A DNA stretch of 64,000 nt from Oscillospiraceae bacterium (GTDB taxonomy: Bacteria; Bacillota; Clostridia; Oscillospirales; Acutalibacteraceae): positions 1-64,000 of the forward strand of contig SVPC01000006.1 of assembly GCA_015066095.1 (NCBI GenBank). Reading direction: 5' to 3'. A program made the position numbers and the translations under genes. Shown piece after piece: positions 1 to 8,040 of the stretch (its first letter is position 1; each line of letters starts with the position of its first letter). The notes under the pieces are model-generated. The model saw only the letters and a list, made by a program, of their open reading frames with translations. It was not told the DNA's origin and made no database searches.

Positions 1-27
1 TGCTGCCCCTTTTTAGGGCGCCCGATT

Positions 28-56
28 ATATTACCACATCTAAAGCCCTTTGTCAA
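28..56 (-). promoter_or_regulatory. Strong promoter reading off the left edge
   Basis: On the minus strand TTGACA (51-56) and TAATAT (28-33) are separated by exactly 17 bases, a good vegetative sigma-A promoter. Transcription would start near position 20 and run out of the window into a G/C-rich start. The product cannot be seen. It points away from the neighbouring oxidoreductase gene. Confidence 0.55.
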
Positions 57-98
57 CACTTTTTTGAAACTTTTTTTAAAAAATTTTAAAAATTTCAA

Positions 99-130
99 AA
101 GCACATTCAACCCTTTGGTCAAATGTGCTT
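99..130 (-). terminator. Intrinsic terminator after the FAD oxidoreductase pair
   Basis: A 9-bp stem (AAGCACATT at 99-107 with AATGTGCTT at 122-130) is followed, on the minus strand, by a T-rich run. It lies just beyond the stop codon of the minus-strand oxidoreductase gene and probably ends that two-gene transcript. Confidence 0.6.
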
Positions 131-166
131 CTATTATCGAAAACTTAGGAGAAATTTTAGTCAAAA

Positions 167-1720
167 TTACTTATTTATTATAATTTCTGCCACTTTTATG
201 CCATCAACAGCGGCAGACATTATGCCACCAGCATAACCTGCGCCCTCGCCCGCAGGATATAAGCCCGCAAGATTTAGGCTTTCAAAATTTTCATTTCGCA
301 AAATTCTTACAGGGGAAGAACTGCGTGTTTCGGGAGCAGTAAGCACTGCAGACTCATCTGCAAAACCTTTAATCTTCTTATCAAATTCTAAAATACCGTC
401 TTTCAGGCTTTCGATTACGAACGATGGAAAAAGTTTTTTAAAATCAGCAAAATCATATTTGGGTTTTACCGTAGGTTCCACCTTTGTAATCTTTACCTTT
501 TTACCAAACACAAATTCGCCCACAGTAGTAATCGGCACCGCGCCATTACATATATTATATGCCGTCTGCTCGATTTTTCTTTGCAATTCGCAACCTGCCA
601 AAACATCTTCACCAAAAAAATCATCGGGGTTAACACCCACAAGCAAAGCGCTATTAGCATTTTTACCATCGCGGAGTGAATAACTCATACCATTTACAGC
701 CAAGCCGTTTTGCTCACTCGAAGAATTTATAACCTCTCCGCCGGGACACATGCAAAAAGTATAAACACCCCTACCATTTTGTAAATGCACCGCAAGTTTA
801 TAATCGGCAGCACCTAAAGCAGGGTGATTATAACATTCACCGTAAAGCGCCTTGTTAATATTCTCTTGTAAATGTTCGATACGGACACCCACTGCAAACG
901 CTTTGCGTTCCATTGCAATTCCATCATCGCGTAAACATTCAAAAACATCGCGTGCAGAATGGCCTGTTGCCAACACAACGCTATCACAAATTATTTTTTC
1001 ACCATTAACAGTGACCGATTCTACCTTATTATTATGCGTATCGATTTTTTCAAGCTTTGCGCCAAAGCGCACCTCACCGCCGAGCGAAATAATCTCATTA
1101 CGGATATTTTTAACCACATCCACCAAAACATCTGTACCAATGTGTGGCTTGGCATCTGTAAGAATTTTTTTATCAGCACCATGATCGACAAATTCCTTTA
1201 ATACCGCTCGGCAACGTAAATCTTTAATTCCTGTATTAAGTTTACCGTCGGAAAATGTGCCGGCTCCCCCTTCGCCAAACTGAACATTGGACTCAGGATT
1301 AAGTTTTCCGCCTTGCAAAAAATTTTGGACATCTTTTTTGCGAGTATCTACATCCTGTCCGCGTTCAAGCACCAAGGGTTTAAGCCCTGCACGGGCAAGT
1401 GCTAACGCGCAAAACATACCGCACGGACCAAAGCCTACTACCACAGGGCGATATTTGGGAAAGTTTTTGGCAACTTGCCAAGTATATTGTTCATTTATAT
1501 ATGTAGATGCATTTTTATTTTTCTTCAAAAGTGCCTGTTCATTTTTGGTCTCAACCAAAACAGCACAGCAAAAATGTACATTGTTCTTTTTTCGCGCATC
1601 AACCGACTTCTTATATAGATACGCGTCATCGATCTTGAACCTTATAATTTTCTCAACCGCGGTTTTAAGATTATTGAAATCAGTATCAAGCGGAAATTTC
1701 AAATTATTTATTAAAATCAT
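167..1720 (-). CDS. FAD-dependent dehydrogenase, COG2509 type
   Basis: This is a predicted cytoplasmic FAD-dependent dehydrogenase of unknown substrate (517 residues). After an N-terminal domain of about 90 residues comes the dinucleotide-binding motif GFGPCG (about 96-101). A second flavin-family motif, GGAGTFSDGKLN, follows near residue 155, and a C-terminal AGEGAGYAGGI segment closes the FAD fold. The start at 1720 gives an ATGA overlap with the upstream oxidoreductase, so the two are translationally coupled. A longer in-frame start at 1774 would run inside the upstream gene and is unlikely. The truncated gene at 63396 shares the GAxFSDGKxN motif and looks like a paralogue. The family is well recognised but its reaction is not established. 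Confidence 0.85.
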   Translation of the reverse strand: MILINNLKFPLDTDFNNLKTAVEKIIRFKIDDAYLYKKSVDARKKNNVHFCCAVLVETKNEQALLKKNKNASTYINEQYTWQVAKNFPKYRPVVVGFGPCGMFCALALARAGLKPLVLERGQDVDTRKKDVQNFLQGGKLNPESNVQFGEGGAGTFSDGKLNTGIKDLRCRAVLKEFVDHGADKKILTDAKPHIGTDVLVDVVKNIRNEIISLGGEVRFGAKLEKIDTHNNKVESVTVNGEKIICDSVVLATGHSARDVFECLRDDGIAMERKAFAVGVRIEHLQENINKALYGECYNHPALGAADYKLAVHLQNGRGVYTFCMCPGGEVINSSSEQNGLAVNGMSYSLRDGKNANSALLVGVNPDDFFGEDVLAGCELQRKIEQTAYNICNGAVPITTVGEFVFGKKVKITKVEPTVKPKYDFADFKKLFPSFVIESLKDGILEFDKKIKGFADESAVLTAPETRSSSPVRILRNENFESLNLAGLYPAGEGAGYAGGIMSAAVDGIKVAEIIINK

Positions 1721-2943
1721 TTTTCTACACCCAGTATACTGTCTGCCGCACACATAGCGCTGCTCCAAGCCCACTGCAGATTAAAACCACCACAGTCACC
1801 GTCTATATCCAAAATCTCACCGATACAGTAAAGATTTTTGCAATCTACCGATTCCATAGTTTTGGGATTAAACTGTGTGGTATCAAGACCGCCTGCTGTA
1901 ACCTGAGCATTAACAAATCCCGTTGTACCAATCACTTCAAAATGCATATTTTTAATAATTTTTGCGATTTTTTGAACACGGGTATCATCCATAGCCGAAA
2001 CTCTATCGGAAAGTTTAAGACCCGCGGTTTTAAGTATCACCTGACCGAGGCGTTTGTTAAGCATACCTGTAAAGAATTCTTCCAACGAGCGATTTCGCAT
2101 AATGGTTTTACGATTTTCAATCATACCGCAAAGGGTCTGTAAATCGGTGTTTGGCATAAGGTCAAGAGATATTGCCGTATTTTCGCACTTTGAAACTGCT
2201 CTGGACACCTGCATTACAGAAGGACCCGAAAGACCGTAATCGGTAAATAATACTTCGCCAAAATCTTGACGCAAAATCTCATCACCTTTTTTAAGTGATA
2301 CCTGCGCATCAACCTTTATACCCTTTAACTGCTTAGATATATCATTCACGGTTTTTATCTGCACTATTGACGGAGTGAGTTTAGTAACATTAAATCCTGC
2401 TTTTTTCATAATTTCAAGCATACTGCCGTCACAGCCTAATTTTTCACCACCTGCAAGACCGCCGGTTGCAGCAATAACATTTTTGGTAGCAAAACCCAAT
2501 CTGTCCGCAACTACTTTATAGCCATCACCCAAAACATTTATATTGGTAACCTTAGTATCGGTATGTATAATAACTCCTAATTCCTCCGCCATAAAGCGCA
2601 GACAATCTACCACTGACCCCGCTTGAAGCGAGGAAGGATAAGCCTTGTCGCCTTCATATATAAAAGGGATACCAATATTTTCAAAAAACCGAGCAGTAGC
2701 AGTTAAATCATACTTTTCCAATGCATAACGGCAAAACTCTTTGTTTTCACCGTGATAGCAATCTAAAGAGATATTTTTATTTGTAATATTGCATCTGCCG
2801 TTGCCTGTGGTTATAAGTTTTTTACCAACACGTGGCAAGGCCTCTAAAATACGCACCGTAAGTTCGGGAGATTTTTGTTTTAAATACACCGCGGCGCAAA
2901 GACCTGCCGCGCCACCGCCTATTATAATTACGTCAGTTTTCAT
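1717..2943 (-). CDS. NAD(P)/FAD-dependent oxidoreductase, HI0933/BaiN-like
   Basis: This 408-residue flavoprotein belongs to the HI0933/YhiN family, whose physiological reactions are mostly unknown; one clostridial relative, BaiN, acts on bile acids. The N-terminal Rossmann motif GGGAAG (residues 8-13) binds FAD. The family signature GKKLITTGNGRCNITN follows, and a C-terminal GFNLQWAWSSAMCAAD segment completes the flavin fold. Length is normal for the family. It is the first gene of a two-gene minus-strand operon, overlapping the next gene by four bases, with a promoter at 2975-3003. Nothing here argues for bile-acid activity, so that name is structural only. Confidence 0.88.
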   Translation of the reverse strand: MKTDVIIIGGGAAGLCAAVYLKQKSPELTVRILEALPRVGKKLITTGNGRCNITNKNISLDCYHGENKEFCRYALEKYDLTATARFFENIGIPFIYEGDKAYPSSLQAGSVVDCLRFMAEELGVIIHTDTKVTNINVLGDGYKVVADRLGFATKNVIAATGGLAGGEKLGCDGSMLEIMKKAGFNVTKLTPSIVQIKTVNDISKQLKGIKVDAQVSLKKGDEILRQDFGEVLFTDYGLSGPSVMQVSRAVSKCENTAISLDLMPNTDLQTLCGMIENRKTIMRNRSLEEFFTGMLNKRLGQVILKTAGLKLSDRVSAMDDTRVQKIAKIIKNMHFEVIGTTGFVNAQVTAGGLDTTQFNPKTMESVDCKNLYCIGEILDIDGDCGGFNLQWAWSSAMCAADSILGVEK

Positions 2944-2974
2944 ATTGAAACTTCCTTTTACATATATTATAGAA

Positions 2975-3003
2975 ATAATATCATAAATTTCCCTATTTTA
3001 CAA
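2975..3003 (-). promoter_or_regulatory. Promoter of the FAD oxidoreductase pair
   Basis: On the minus strand TTGTAA (2998-3003) and TATTAT (2975-2980) are 17 bases apart. The site lies about 30 bases upstream of the HI0933-like gene start, with AAGGAAG as its ribosome site. Confidence 0.6.
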
Positions 3004-3015
3004 GCAAAAGAAAAA

Positions 3016-3032
3016 CCCGACAAAAAGTCGGG
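3016..3032 (-). terminator. Intrinsic terminator of the symporter gene
   Basis: CCCGAC (3016-3021) pairs with GTCGGG (3027-3032) across a five-base loop. The minus-strand continuation is TTTTTCTTTT. It lies 12 bases past the symporter stop codon. Confidence 0.85.
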
Positions 3033-3043
3033 CTTTTAAACAA

Positions 3044-4579
3044 TTAAACCTGAGCGGTTTCTTTTTCTTCAACCTCGTCATCCTTGTAAGATAACATAGG
3101 TTTAACATCTTTTTTACGAATCTTACGGTCAACATAGTTTTTAACTATCTTCATAACCAAAGGCGTGAGAACGAGTACGCCGATAAGGTTAGGAACCATC
3201 ATAAGACCATTGAAGGTATCAGAAATATCCCAAGCAAGGCTTGATGTGAGTACTGCGCCAAAGATAACGGTAATAACGTGGATAATACGGAAAATAAATG
3301 TAGTCTTTGCACCAAAAAGATATTCCCACGCTTTTGAACCGTAATGCGACCAACCGAGAACGGTAGTAAATGCGAAAAGGAACATCGCAATAGCGATAAA
3401 TCTTTCGCCAATATTACCCCAAGAGAAAACTTCATTAAACGCACCGCCAACAAGAGTCGCATCTGAAAGACCTTGTGCTACTTCACCGGTAGTAACGTTA
3501 AATACACCACCGTTTAGACCACCTGAAGTAAGAACAACAAGTGCAGTCATAGTGCAAACAACCATTGTGTCTGCAAATACTTCAAATATACCCCACATAC
3601 CCTGCTTAACAGGTTCTTTAACATTGGAGTTTGAGTGTACCATAACCGAAGAACCAAGACCTGCTTCGTTTGAGAAAACGCCGCGTTTGAAACCGTTGGT
3701 CATGGCAACGATAACACCGCCGATACCACCGCCAACGAAAGACATCGGCTTAAATGCATGGGCAAAAATAGCCTTCAAAGCAGGAATGATAGCATCATAA
3801 TTGACTCCGATAATTACAAGACTACCTATAACAAAAAGCACAACCATAAACGGAACAATTTTTTCAGCAACGTTAGCAATTCTTTTAAGACCGCCCAAGG
3901 TAATAAGTGCGGTAAGTGCCATAATCACAACACCTATTATAATATTGTAAAGCGAAATGCCGTCGAAAACCTCAATTGAAGAAATTGCTTCTACATCAAA
4001 TGCAGACGCAACGTTAGCAACGATTTTATTTACCTGACCCATACTGCCTATACCGAAAGAAGCGAGCATAGTAAAGATACAGAAAATCACTGCCAATACG
4101 CGACCAATCCATTTGCAACCTTTTTTACCGCCAAGACCGTCACGCAAATAATACATTGCGCCGCCTGACCATTCACCTTGTGAATTCTTTCTACGGAAAT
4201 AAATACCCAAAGCATTTTCAGCAAAGTTTGTCATCATACCAAAGAATGCAGCAACCCACATCCAGAAAACCGCACCTGCACCACCGATGCATATAGCTGC
4301 GGCAACACCTGCGATATTACCAGTACCTACCGTAGCGGCAAGTGCTGTACAAAGTGCCTGGAACGGTGAAATTGAACCCTTCTCCTTACTGTGACTGATA
4401 ACGTCTTTCTTAAAAAGACTTCCCAAAGTCTCTTTAAACCAGTGACCGATGTGCGAAACCTGGAACACCTTTGTACAAAGTGTTACGATAATGCCAGTAC
4501 CGATAAGTAAAGCAAGACCGAAAACGCCCCATACAACGCCATTAATTTCGCCGTTGATTTCTGCGATTTTTTCTAACAT
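3044..4579 (-). CDS. alsT: Sodium:alanine/glycine symporter (AGCS family)
   Basis: This 511-residue inner-membrane protein is a Na+-coupled alanine/glycine symporter of the AGCS (AlsT/DagA) family. Visible family motifs are ATVGTGNIAGVA (about residue 84-95), which belongs to the sodium and substrate site, and SNEAGLGSS near residue 300. About eleven hydrophobic segments follow one another, ending in a charged cytoplasmic tail. Length is typical. The gene stands alone between its own terminator and an upstream glycine riboswitch with an expression-platform terminator. Glycine is therefore the likely controlling ligand, and glycine or alanine uptake the likely job. Which of the two it prefers cannot be read from the sequence. 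Confidence 0.92.
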   Translation of the reverse strand: MLEKIAEINGEINGVVWGVFGLALLIGTGIIVTLCTKVFQVSHIGHWFKETLGSLFKKDVISHSKEKGSISPFQALCTALAATVGTGNIAGVAAAICIGGAGAVFWMWVAAFFGMMTNFAENALGIYFRRKNSQGEWSGGAMYYLRDGLGGKKGCKWIGRVLAVIFCIFTMLASFGIGSMGQVNKIVANVASAFDVEAISSIEVFDGISLYNIIIGVVIMALTALITLGGLKRIANVAEKIVPFMVVLFVIGSLVIIGVNYDAIIPALKAIFAHAFKPMSFVGGGIGGVIVAMTNGFKRGVFSNEAGLGSSVMVHSNSNVKEPVKQGMWGIFEVFADTMVVCTMTALVVLTSGGLNGGVFNVTTGEVAQGLSDATLVGGAFNEVFSWGNIGERFIAIAMFLFAFTTVLGWSHYGSKAWEYLFGAKTTFIFRIIHVITVIFGAVLTSSLAWDISDTFNGLMMVPNLIGVLVLTPLVMKIVKNYVDRKIRKKDVKPMLSYKDDEVEEKETAQV

Positions 4580-4656
4580 TTTTTCTTCTCCTTTTGTTTT
4601 TATACTTTCTATTGAATACCATGAGGAGAATGGGATTCGTTTTTTAAAAACAAAAA

Positions 4657-4680
4657 CCGAGTCTAAACAAACAGACCCGG
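4657..4680 (-). terminator. Riboswitch expression-platform terminator
   Basis: On the minus strand CCGGGTCT pairs with AGACTCGG (one G-T pair) around an eight-base loop, followed by TTTTTGTTTTT. It sits between the glycine aptamer and the symporter start. This is the expected arrangement for a switch that permits or blocks read-through. Confidence 0.8.
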
Positions 4681-4702
4681 AAATTTAATAAAACAAAATA
4701 TA

Positions 4703-4830
4703 CCCTTTGTCCTTTTGCCTGAGAGATTAACAAGATTAACCTTGCCTTGCCCCTTCGGCATCTGATTTAACAGAATTCTCCAAAGTCCTATCCGTTCACA
4801 GTCGCAAATGCTTCTGCAAACTTCACATAG
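4703..4830 (-). promoter_or_regulatory. Glycine riboswitch (single aptamer with partial second element)
   Basis: The minus strand carries the glycine aptamer hallmarks in order: GGACTTTGGAGA (about 4787-4776), GCCGAAGGGGCAAG (about 4759-4746) and CTCTCAGGCAAAAGGACAAAG (ending near 4705, written here as overlapping known motifs). The outer stem CTTTG/CAAAG closes the aptamer. Only one full aptamer is visible. The extra 40 bases upstream, which can form a small hairpin, resemble the ghost element of singlet glycine switches, but that part is tentative. Downstream lie a terminator and an AGCS symporter gene, a common target of this riboswitch class. Glycine riboswitches usually turn expression on, although some symporter-linked ones turn it off. 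Confidence 0.9.
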
Positions 4831-4847
4831 TTATTCAATTACATACA

Positions 4848-4875
4848 ATTATAACATATGATTTTGAAATTTCAA
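4848..4875 (-). promoter_or_regulatory. Promoter of riboswitch-symporter transcript
   Basis: On the minus strand TTGAAA (4870-4875) and TATAAT (4848-4853) are 16 bases apart. Transcription would begin just upstream of the glycine aptamer. Confidence 0.6.
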
Positions 4876-4896
4876 GTATTTTTTTGAAATTTTTTG

Positions 4897-4925
4897 TTGA
4901 CTCATTAAAAAAATCGTAGTATTAT
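4897..4925 (+). promoter_or_regulatory. Promoter of gdhA
   Basis: TTGACT (4897-4902) and TATTAT (4920-4925) are 17 bases apart. The site is about 30 bases upstream of the gdhA start, whose ribosome site is TTAGGAGG. It is divergent from the riboswitch promoter. Confidence 0.7.
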
Positions 4926-4957
4926 AGTAAAATAAGAAAAATTTAGGAGGAAAACTT

Positions 4958-6310
4958 ATGTTGAAATCAGCTTATTTGCAAAAGGTTTACGCCGATGTTG
5001 AAGCAAGAAATCCCGGTGAAAAAGAATTCTTACAAACCGTACAAGAAGTTTTGGAATCTATTGAACCTGTAGTAGAATCTAACCCCAATTTTGAAAAATG
5101 GGGCATTATTGAAAGAATGGTAGAGCCCGAAAGACAGATTCAGTTCCGTGTTTCTTGGGTAGATGATGAGGGCAAGGTTCACGTTAACCGTGGTTACAGA
5201 GTACAGTTTAACTCTGCTATCGGTCCTTACAAGGGGGGCTTACGTTTCCATCCTTCAGTAAATGCAAGTATCATTAAATTCTTAGGTTTTGAACAAACCT
5301 TCAAAAACAGCCTTACAAGTCTTCCTATGGGCGGCGGCAAGGGCGGTAGTGACTTTGACCCCCGCGGTAGAAGTGACGGTGAAATCATGCGTTTCTGCCA
5401 AAGCTTTATGACCGAACTTTCAAAGCATATCGGCGCTAACCTTGATGTTCCTGCAGGTGACTTGGGCGTAGGCGCCCGTGAAATTGGCTATCTCTACGGT
5501 CAATATAAGAGACTCCGCAACGAATTCACAGGCGTTCTTACCGGTAAGGGTCTTTCTTATGGCGGTTCTCTTATCCGTCCCGAAGCTACAGGTTTTGGCG
5601 CAGTTTACTATGTAGACGAAATGCTCAAATCTTTCGGCGACACAATTAAGGGTAAAACCTTTGCCGTATCAGGCTTTGGTAATGTTGCTTGGGGTACTGT
5701 TAAGAAGATTACCGAACTCGGCGGTAAGGTTGTTACCATTTCGGGTCCTGACGGTTACATATATGATGAAGACGGCGTAAACACCGACGAAAAGATTGAA
5801 TTTATGCTTTCAATGCGTTCTTCGGGACACGACAAGGTTAAGGATTATGCCGACAAGTTTGGTGTTCCCTACTTTGAAGGTCAAAAGCCTTGGGGCACAA
5901 AGGTTGACATCATTATGCCTTGCGCTACCCAAAATGAGGTTGATGTTAAGGAAGCAGAACAGATTATCGCTAACGGCGTTAAATATTATGTAGAAGTTTC
6001 CAATATGCCTACCACTAACGAAGCAGTAGCTCTTCTCAAAAAGAATGGCGTTATCGTTGCTCCTTCTAAGGCAGTTAATGCAGGCGGTGTTGCAGTTTCA
6101 GGTCTTGAAATGAGCCAGAACTCTATGCGTTACAGCTGGACCGCTGAAGAAGTTGATGCAAAACTTAAGCAAATTATGAAAAACATCTTCGAAGCTTCCC
6201 TTAAAGCCGCTGAAAAATACGGCATGAAGGGCGACCTTGTTGCAGGTGCTAATATCGCAGGTTTTGAAAAGGTTGCAGAAGCAATGATTGCACAGGGCGT
6301 TGCATACTAA
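4958..6310 (+). CDS. gdhA: Glutamate dehydrogenase
   Basis: This 450-residue cytoplasmic enzyme interconverts glutamate with 2-oxoglutarate and ammonia. It has the length of the hexameric, usually NADP-dependent, GdhA class. The catalytic segment PMGGGKGGSDFDP (about 122-134) contains the essential lysine. The Rossmann motif GFGNVAWG lies near residue 240, and C-terminal glycine-rich NAGGVAVSGLE is conserved. The coenzyme choice is inferred from class and not proved. The gene is monocistronic, with its own promoter, a strong AGGAGG ribosome site and a strong terminator. Codon use is noticeably regular and coding is purine-balanced, as for a highly expressed gene. Its neighbour across the divergent promoters imports alanine or glycine, so local amino-acid metabolism is a plausible link. 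Confidence 0.96.
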   Translation: MLKSAYLQKVYADVEARNPGEKEFLQTVQEVLESIEPVVESNPNFEKWGIIERMVEPERQIQFRVSWVDDEGKVHVNRGYRVQFNSAIGPYKGGLRFHPSVNASIIKFLGFEQTFKNSLTSLPMGGGKGGSDFDPRGRSDGEIMRFCQSFMTELSKHIGANLDVPAGDLGVGAREIGYLYGQYKRLRNEFTGVLTGKGLSYGGSLIRPEATGFGAVYYVDEMLKSFGDTIKGKTFAVSGFGNVAWGTVKKITELGGKVVTISGPDGYIYDEDGVNTDEKIEFMLSMRSSGHDKVKDYADKFGVPYFEGQKPWGTKVDIIMPCATQNEVDVKEAEQIIANGVKYYVEVSNMPTTNEAVALLKKNGVIVAPSKAVNAGGVAVSGLEMSQNSMRYSWTAEEVDAKLKQIMKNIFEASLKAAEKYGMKGDLVAGANIAGFEKVAEAMIAQGVAY

Positions 6311-6315
6311 TTCGC

Positions 6316-6433
6316 AATGCGGAATTCGTAATTCGTAATTTTTGCTAATAAAGATTTAAATTAACCCACCCCGTGGAAAATTCCACGGGGTGTTTTTTTA
6401 TAATTCCGCATTACGAATTACGAATTCCGCATT
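6316..6433. repeat. 24-bp perfect inverted repeat around the gdhA terminator
   Basis: The 24 bases at 6316-6339 (starting AATGCGGAATTCG) are the exact reverse complement of 6410-6433. The arms lie on either side of the gdhA terminator hairpin, so the RNA could form a large nested stem. Each arm contains tandem AATTCGT units. A 13-base match, TAATTCGTAATTT, occurs again at 56803-56815. The origin is unknown: it may be a small palindromic repeat element. Confidence 0.8.
6367..6392 (+). terminator. Intrinsic terminator of gdhA
   Basis: CACCCCGTGGAA (6367-6378) is perfectly complementary to TTCCACGGGGTG (6381-6392), followed by TTTTTTTA. The core GTGGAAAATTCCAC is identical to that of the terminator at 43601-43630. 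Confidence 0.92.
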
Positions 6434-6487
6434 AAAATTTGTTCTACTTTGGACAAGTCGCTCATAGACTTTATTGAGGTGAACAAA

Positions 6488-7423
6488 ATGCAAGATAACA
6501 AAAGATTTAATGATGTGCTTTATGCAGTATCGGATAGTTGTCGCCAAGTTTTAGGACTCCTGTCACCCACCGTCAAACAGAATGCAAACGAAATCAGAAT
6601 GCGACTGGGTTTACCCCTTGCTTTGACAGTAGGCACCGAAACGGTTTTTGTAAGAGACAACGGACAAACCCAATTTTTCCTATCAAATGACCTATATAAA
6701 ATCACCCCAGACGATTTGGAACAAAGTTTTAAAAGACTTTGTAACAACTCGGTTTTTGCACACGAAAACGAACTTAAAAACGGATACATAGTAATGAAAA
6801 ACGGTAGCCGCGCGGGTGTTTGCGGAAATCTCACCGCAAGCGGCGCTTTAAAGGATATTTCGTCTATAAATCTTAGAATTGCGCGTGAGGTTTTTGGGTG
6901 TGCCAATGAGATTGTAAGAGATTACAAAAACGGTGGACTTTTAATAGCAGGACCGCCCGGCAGCGGAAAAACCACAGTGCTTCGCGACCTTATCCGCCAA
7001 TTATCGGGCGGTATAAACGGCAGACTAACACGCATAGCCGTTGTTGACAGCCGACAAGAAATATCAGGTAGCAGTAATGGCAAAGCCGCCAACGATTTAG
7101 GCCCTAATACCGATATTTTAATAACCGAAAACAAAGCAAACGGTATTGAAATTGCTCTTAGAACAATGTTTCCCGATATTATTGCCTTTGACGAAATCAG
7201 CACTTTAAGTGAACTTAAAAGCGTAAGCGAAAGTTTTTGCGCAGGTGTAAAAATTATAACCACCGCACATATAGGTAGTATAGAAGAACTGCAAACCAGA
7301 GCTGTAACACGCAAACTGCTTTCAAGCGGTGCTATAAGCCAAGTGGCGCTTTTACCAAGGCTTCACGGTGATAAAATAAAGGTAATCAATGCAAAGGAGC
7401 GGCTTTCAAGTGTGGCAGTTTAA
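6488..7423 (+). CDS. spoIIIAA: Stage III sporulation protein AA (ATPase)
   Basis: SpoIIIAA is the secretion-type ATPase of the SpoIIIA-SpoIIQ channel that links mother cell and forespore. The Walker A motif GPPGSGKTT is at about residue 154-162, and a Walker B-like DIIAFDEIS follows near residue 235. At 311 residues it has the family length. The start at 6488 is chosen because GAGGTG lies six to eight bases upstream; an in-frame ATG at 6449 has no such site. It opens an eight-gene spoIIIA operon in the standard order, with the next gene overlapping its end. A weak SigmaE-like -10 (CATAGACT, 6463-6470) is present, but I see no convincing -35. Confidence 0.95.
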   Translation: MQDNKRFNDVLYAVSDSCRQVLGLLSPTVKQNANEIRMRLGLPLALTVGTETVFVRDNGQTQFFLSNDLYKITPDDLEQSFKRLCNNSVFAHENELKNGYIVMKNGSRAGVCGNLTASGALKDISSINLRIAREVFGCANEIVRDYKNGGLLIAGPPGSGKTTVLRDLIRQLSGGINGRLTRIAVVDSRQEISGSSNGKAANDLGPNTDILITENKANGIEIALRTMFPDIIAFDEISTLSELKSVSESFCAGVKIITTAHIGSIEELQTRAVTRKLLSSGAISQVALLPRLHGDKIKVINAKERLSSVAV

Positions 7424-7835
7424 GATTATAGGATTTATTGCAGTAATTATTGCCACATCTGCAATAGGTTTTTTAAAGTCGCAGCAACTGAAAATTCGTT
7501 ATAAAAAACTTTGTGCGTTCCAAAACGGACTTATGGAACTAAAAGAACACATACGCTTAAATTCGGGCGAACTCGACCGCATACTAAAGCAAAGTTTCAC
7601 AATTGATTATAACGATTTCACCCATCTTGAAAAGGAAGATGTGGAAATTTTAAAAGACTTTTTCGACAAATTGGGTATGTCAGATTCAATTGCCGAAGAA
7701 AAGCGGTGTGAACTATACGCAAATCTTTTAAACCCACGAATTACAGGGGCAAAAGATAAATATATGGGTCTTGGCAAACTTTACCGCAGTATAGGTGTTT
7801 TAAGCGGTGTTTTTATATGCATTTTCTTTATATGA
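7410..7835 (+). CDS. spoIIIAB: Stage III sporulation protein AB
   Basis: This 142-residue membrane-anchored protein belongs to the SpoIIIA channel and resembles type II secretion components. An N-terminal hydrophobic helix (about residues 4-22) and a C-terminal one (about 128-141) bracket a charged helical domain. I place the start at the GTG at 7410, where AAAGGAGCGG lies seven bases upstream, so it overlaps the end of spoIIIAA by 14 bases. An ATG 21 bases earlier would overlap the ribosome site. Its position directly after spoIIIAA and before spoIIIAC supports the assignment. Confidence 0.92.
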   Translation: MWQFKIIGFIAVIIATSAIGFLKSQQLKIRYKKLCAFQNGLMELKEHIRLNSGELDRILKQSFTIDYNDFTHLEKEDVEILKDFFDKLGMSDSIAEEKRCELYANLLNPRITGAKDKYMGLGKLYRSIGVLSGVFICIFFI

Positions 7836-7844
7836 GGTTAAAAA

Positions 7845-8039
7845 ATGGATGTTGATTTTATTTTTAAAATTGCCGCTATCGGCATTATAGTTACTGTGCT
7901 TAACTTGGTGCTTATTCGCTCTGGACGTGAAGAACAAGCGATGCTTACCACCCTTGCGGGGCTTGTGGTGGTGCTGCTTATGATTGTAAACTCAGTAGCC
8001 GAACTTTTTGATACTGTAAAAGACTTGTTTGGATTGTAA
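7845..8039 (+). CDS. spoIIIAC: Stage III sporulation protein AC
   Basis: This small 64-residue membrane protein has two hydrophobic helices (about 7-25 and 33-50), the usual size for SpoIIIAC. It is part of the mother-cell side of the SpoIIIA channel. The start has a GAGG site nine bases upstream. It is one base from spoIIIAD and its place in the operon is standard. Confidence 0.93.
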   Translation: MDVDFIFKIAAIGIIVTVLNLVLIRSGREEQAMLTTLAGLVVVLLMIVNSVAELFDTVKDLFGL

Positions 8040-8040
8040 A

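Noticed and set aside
1287-1757. Plus-strand frame of 156 codons across the first FAD gene
   Set aside because: It overlaps the two convincingly coded minus-strand FAD genes, has no ribosome site and no recognisable domain.
6463-6470. SigmaE promoter before spoIIIAA
   Set aside because: CATAGACT resembles a SigmaE -10 and the operon should be under SigmaE, but no matching -35 lies at the right distance, so I did not list it as a feature.
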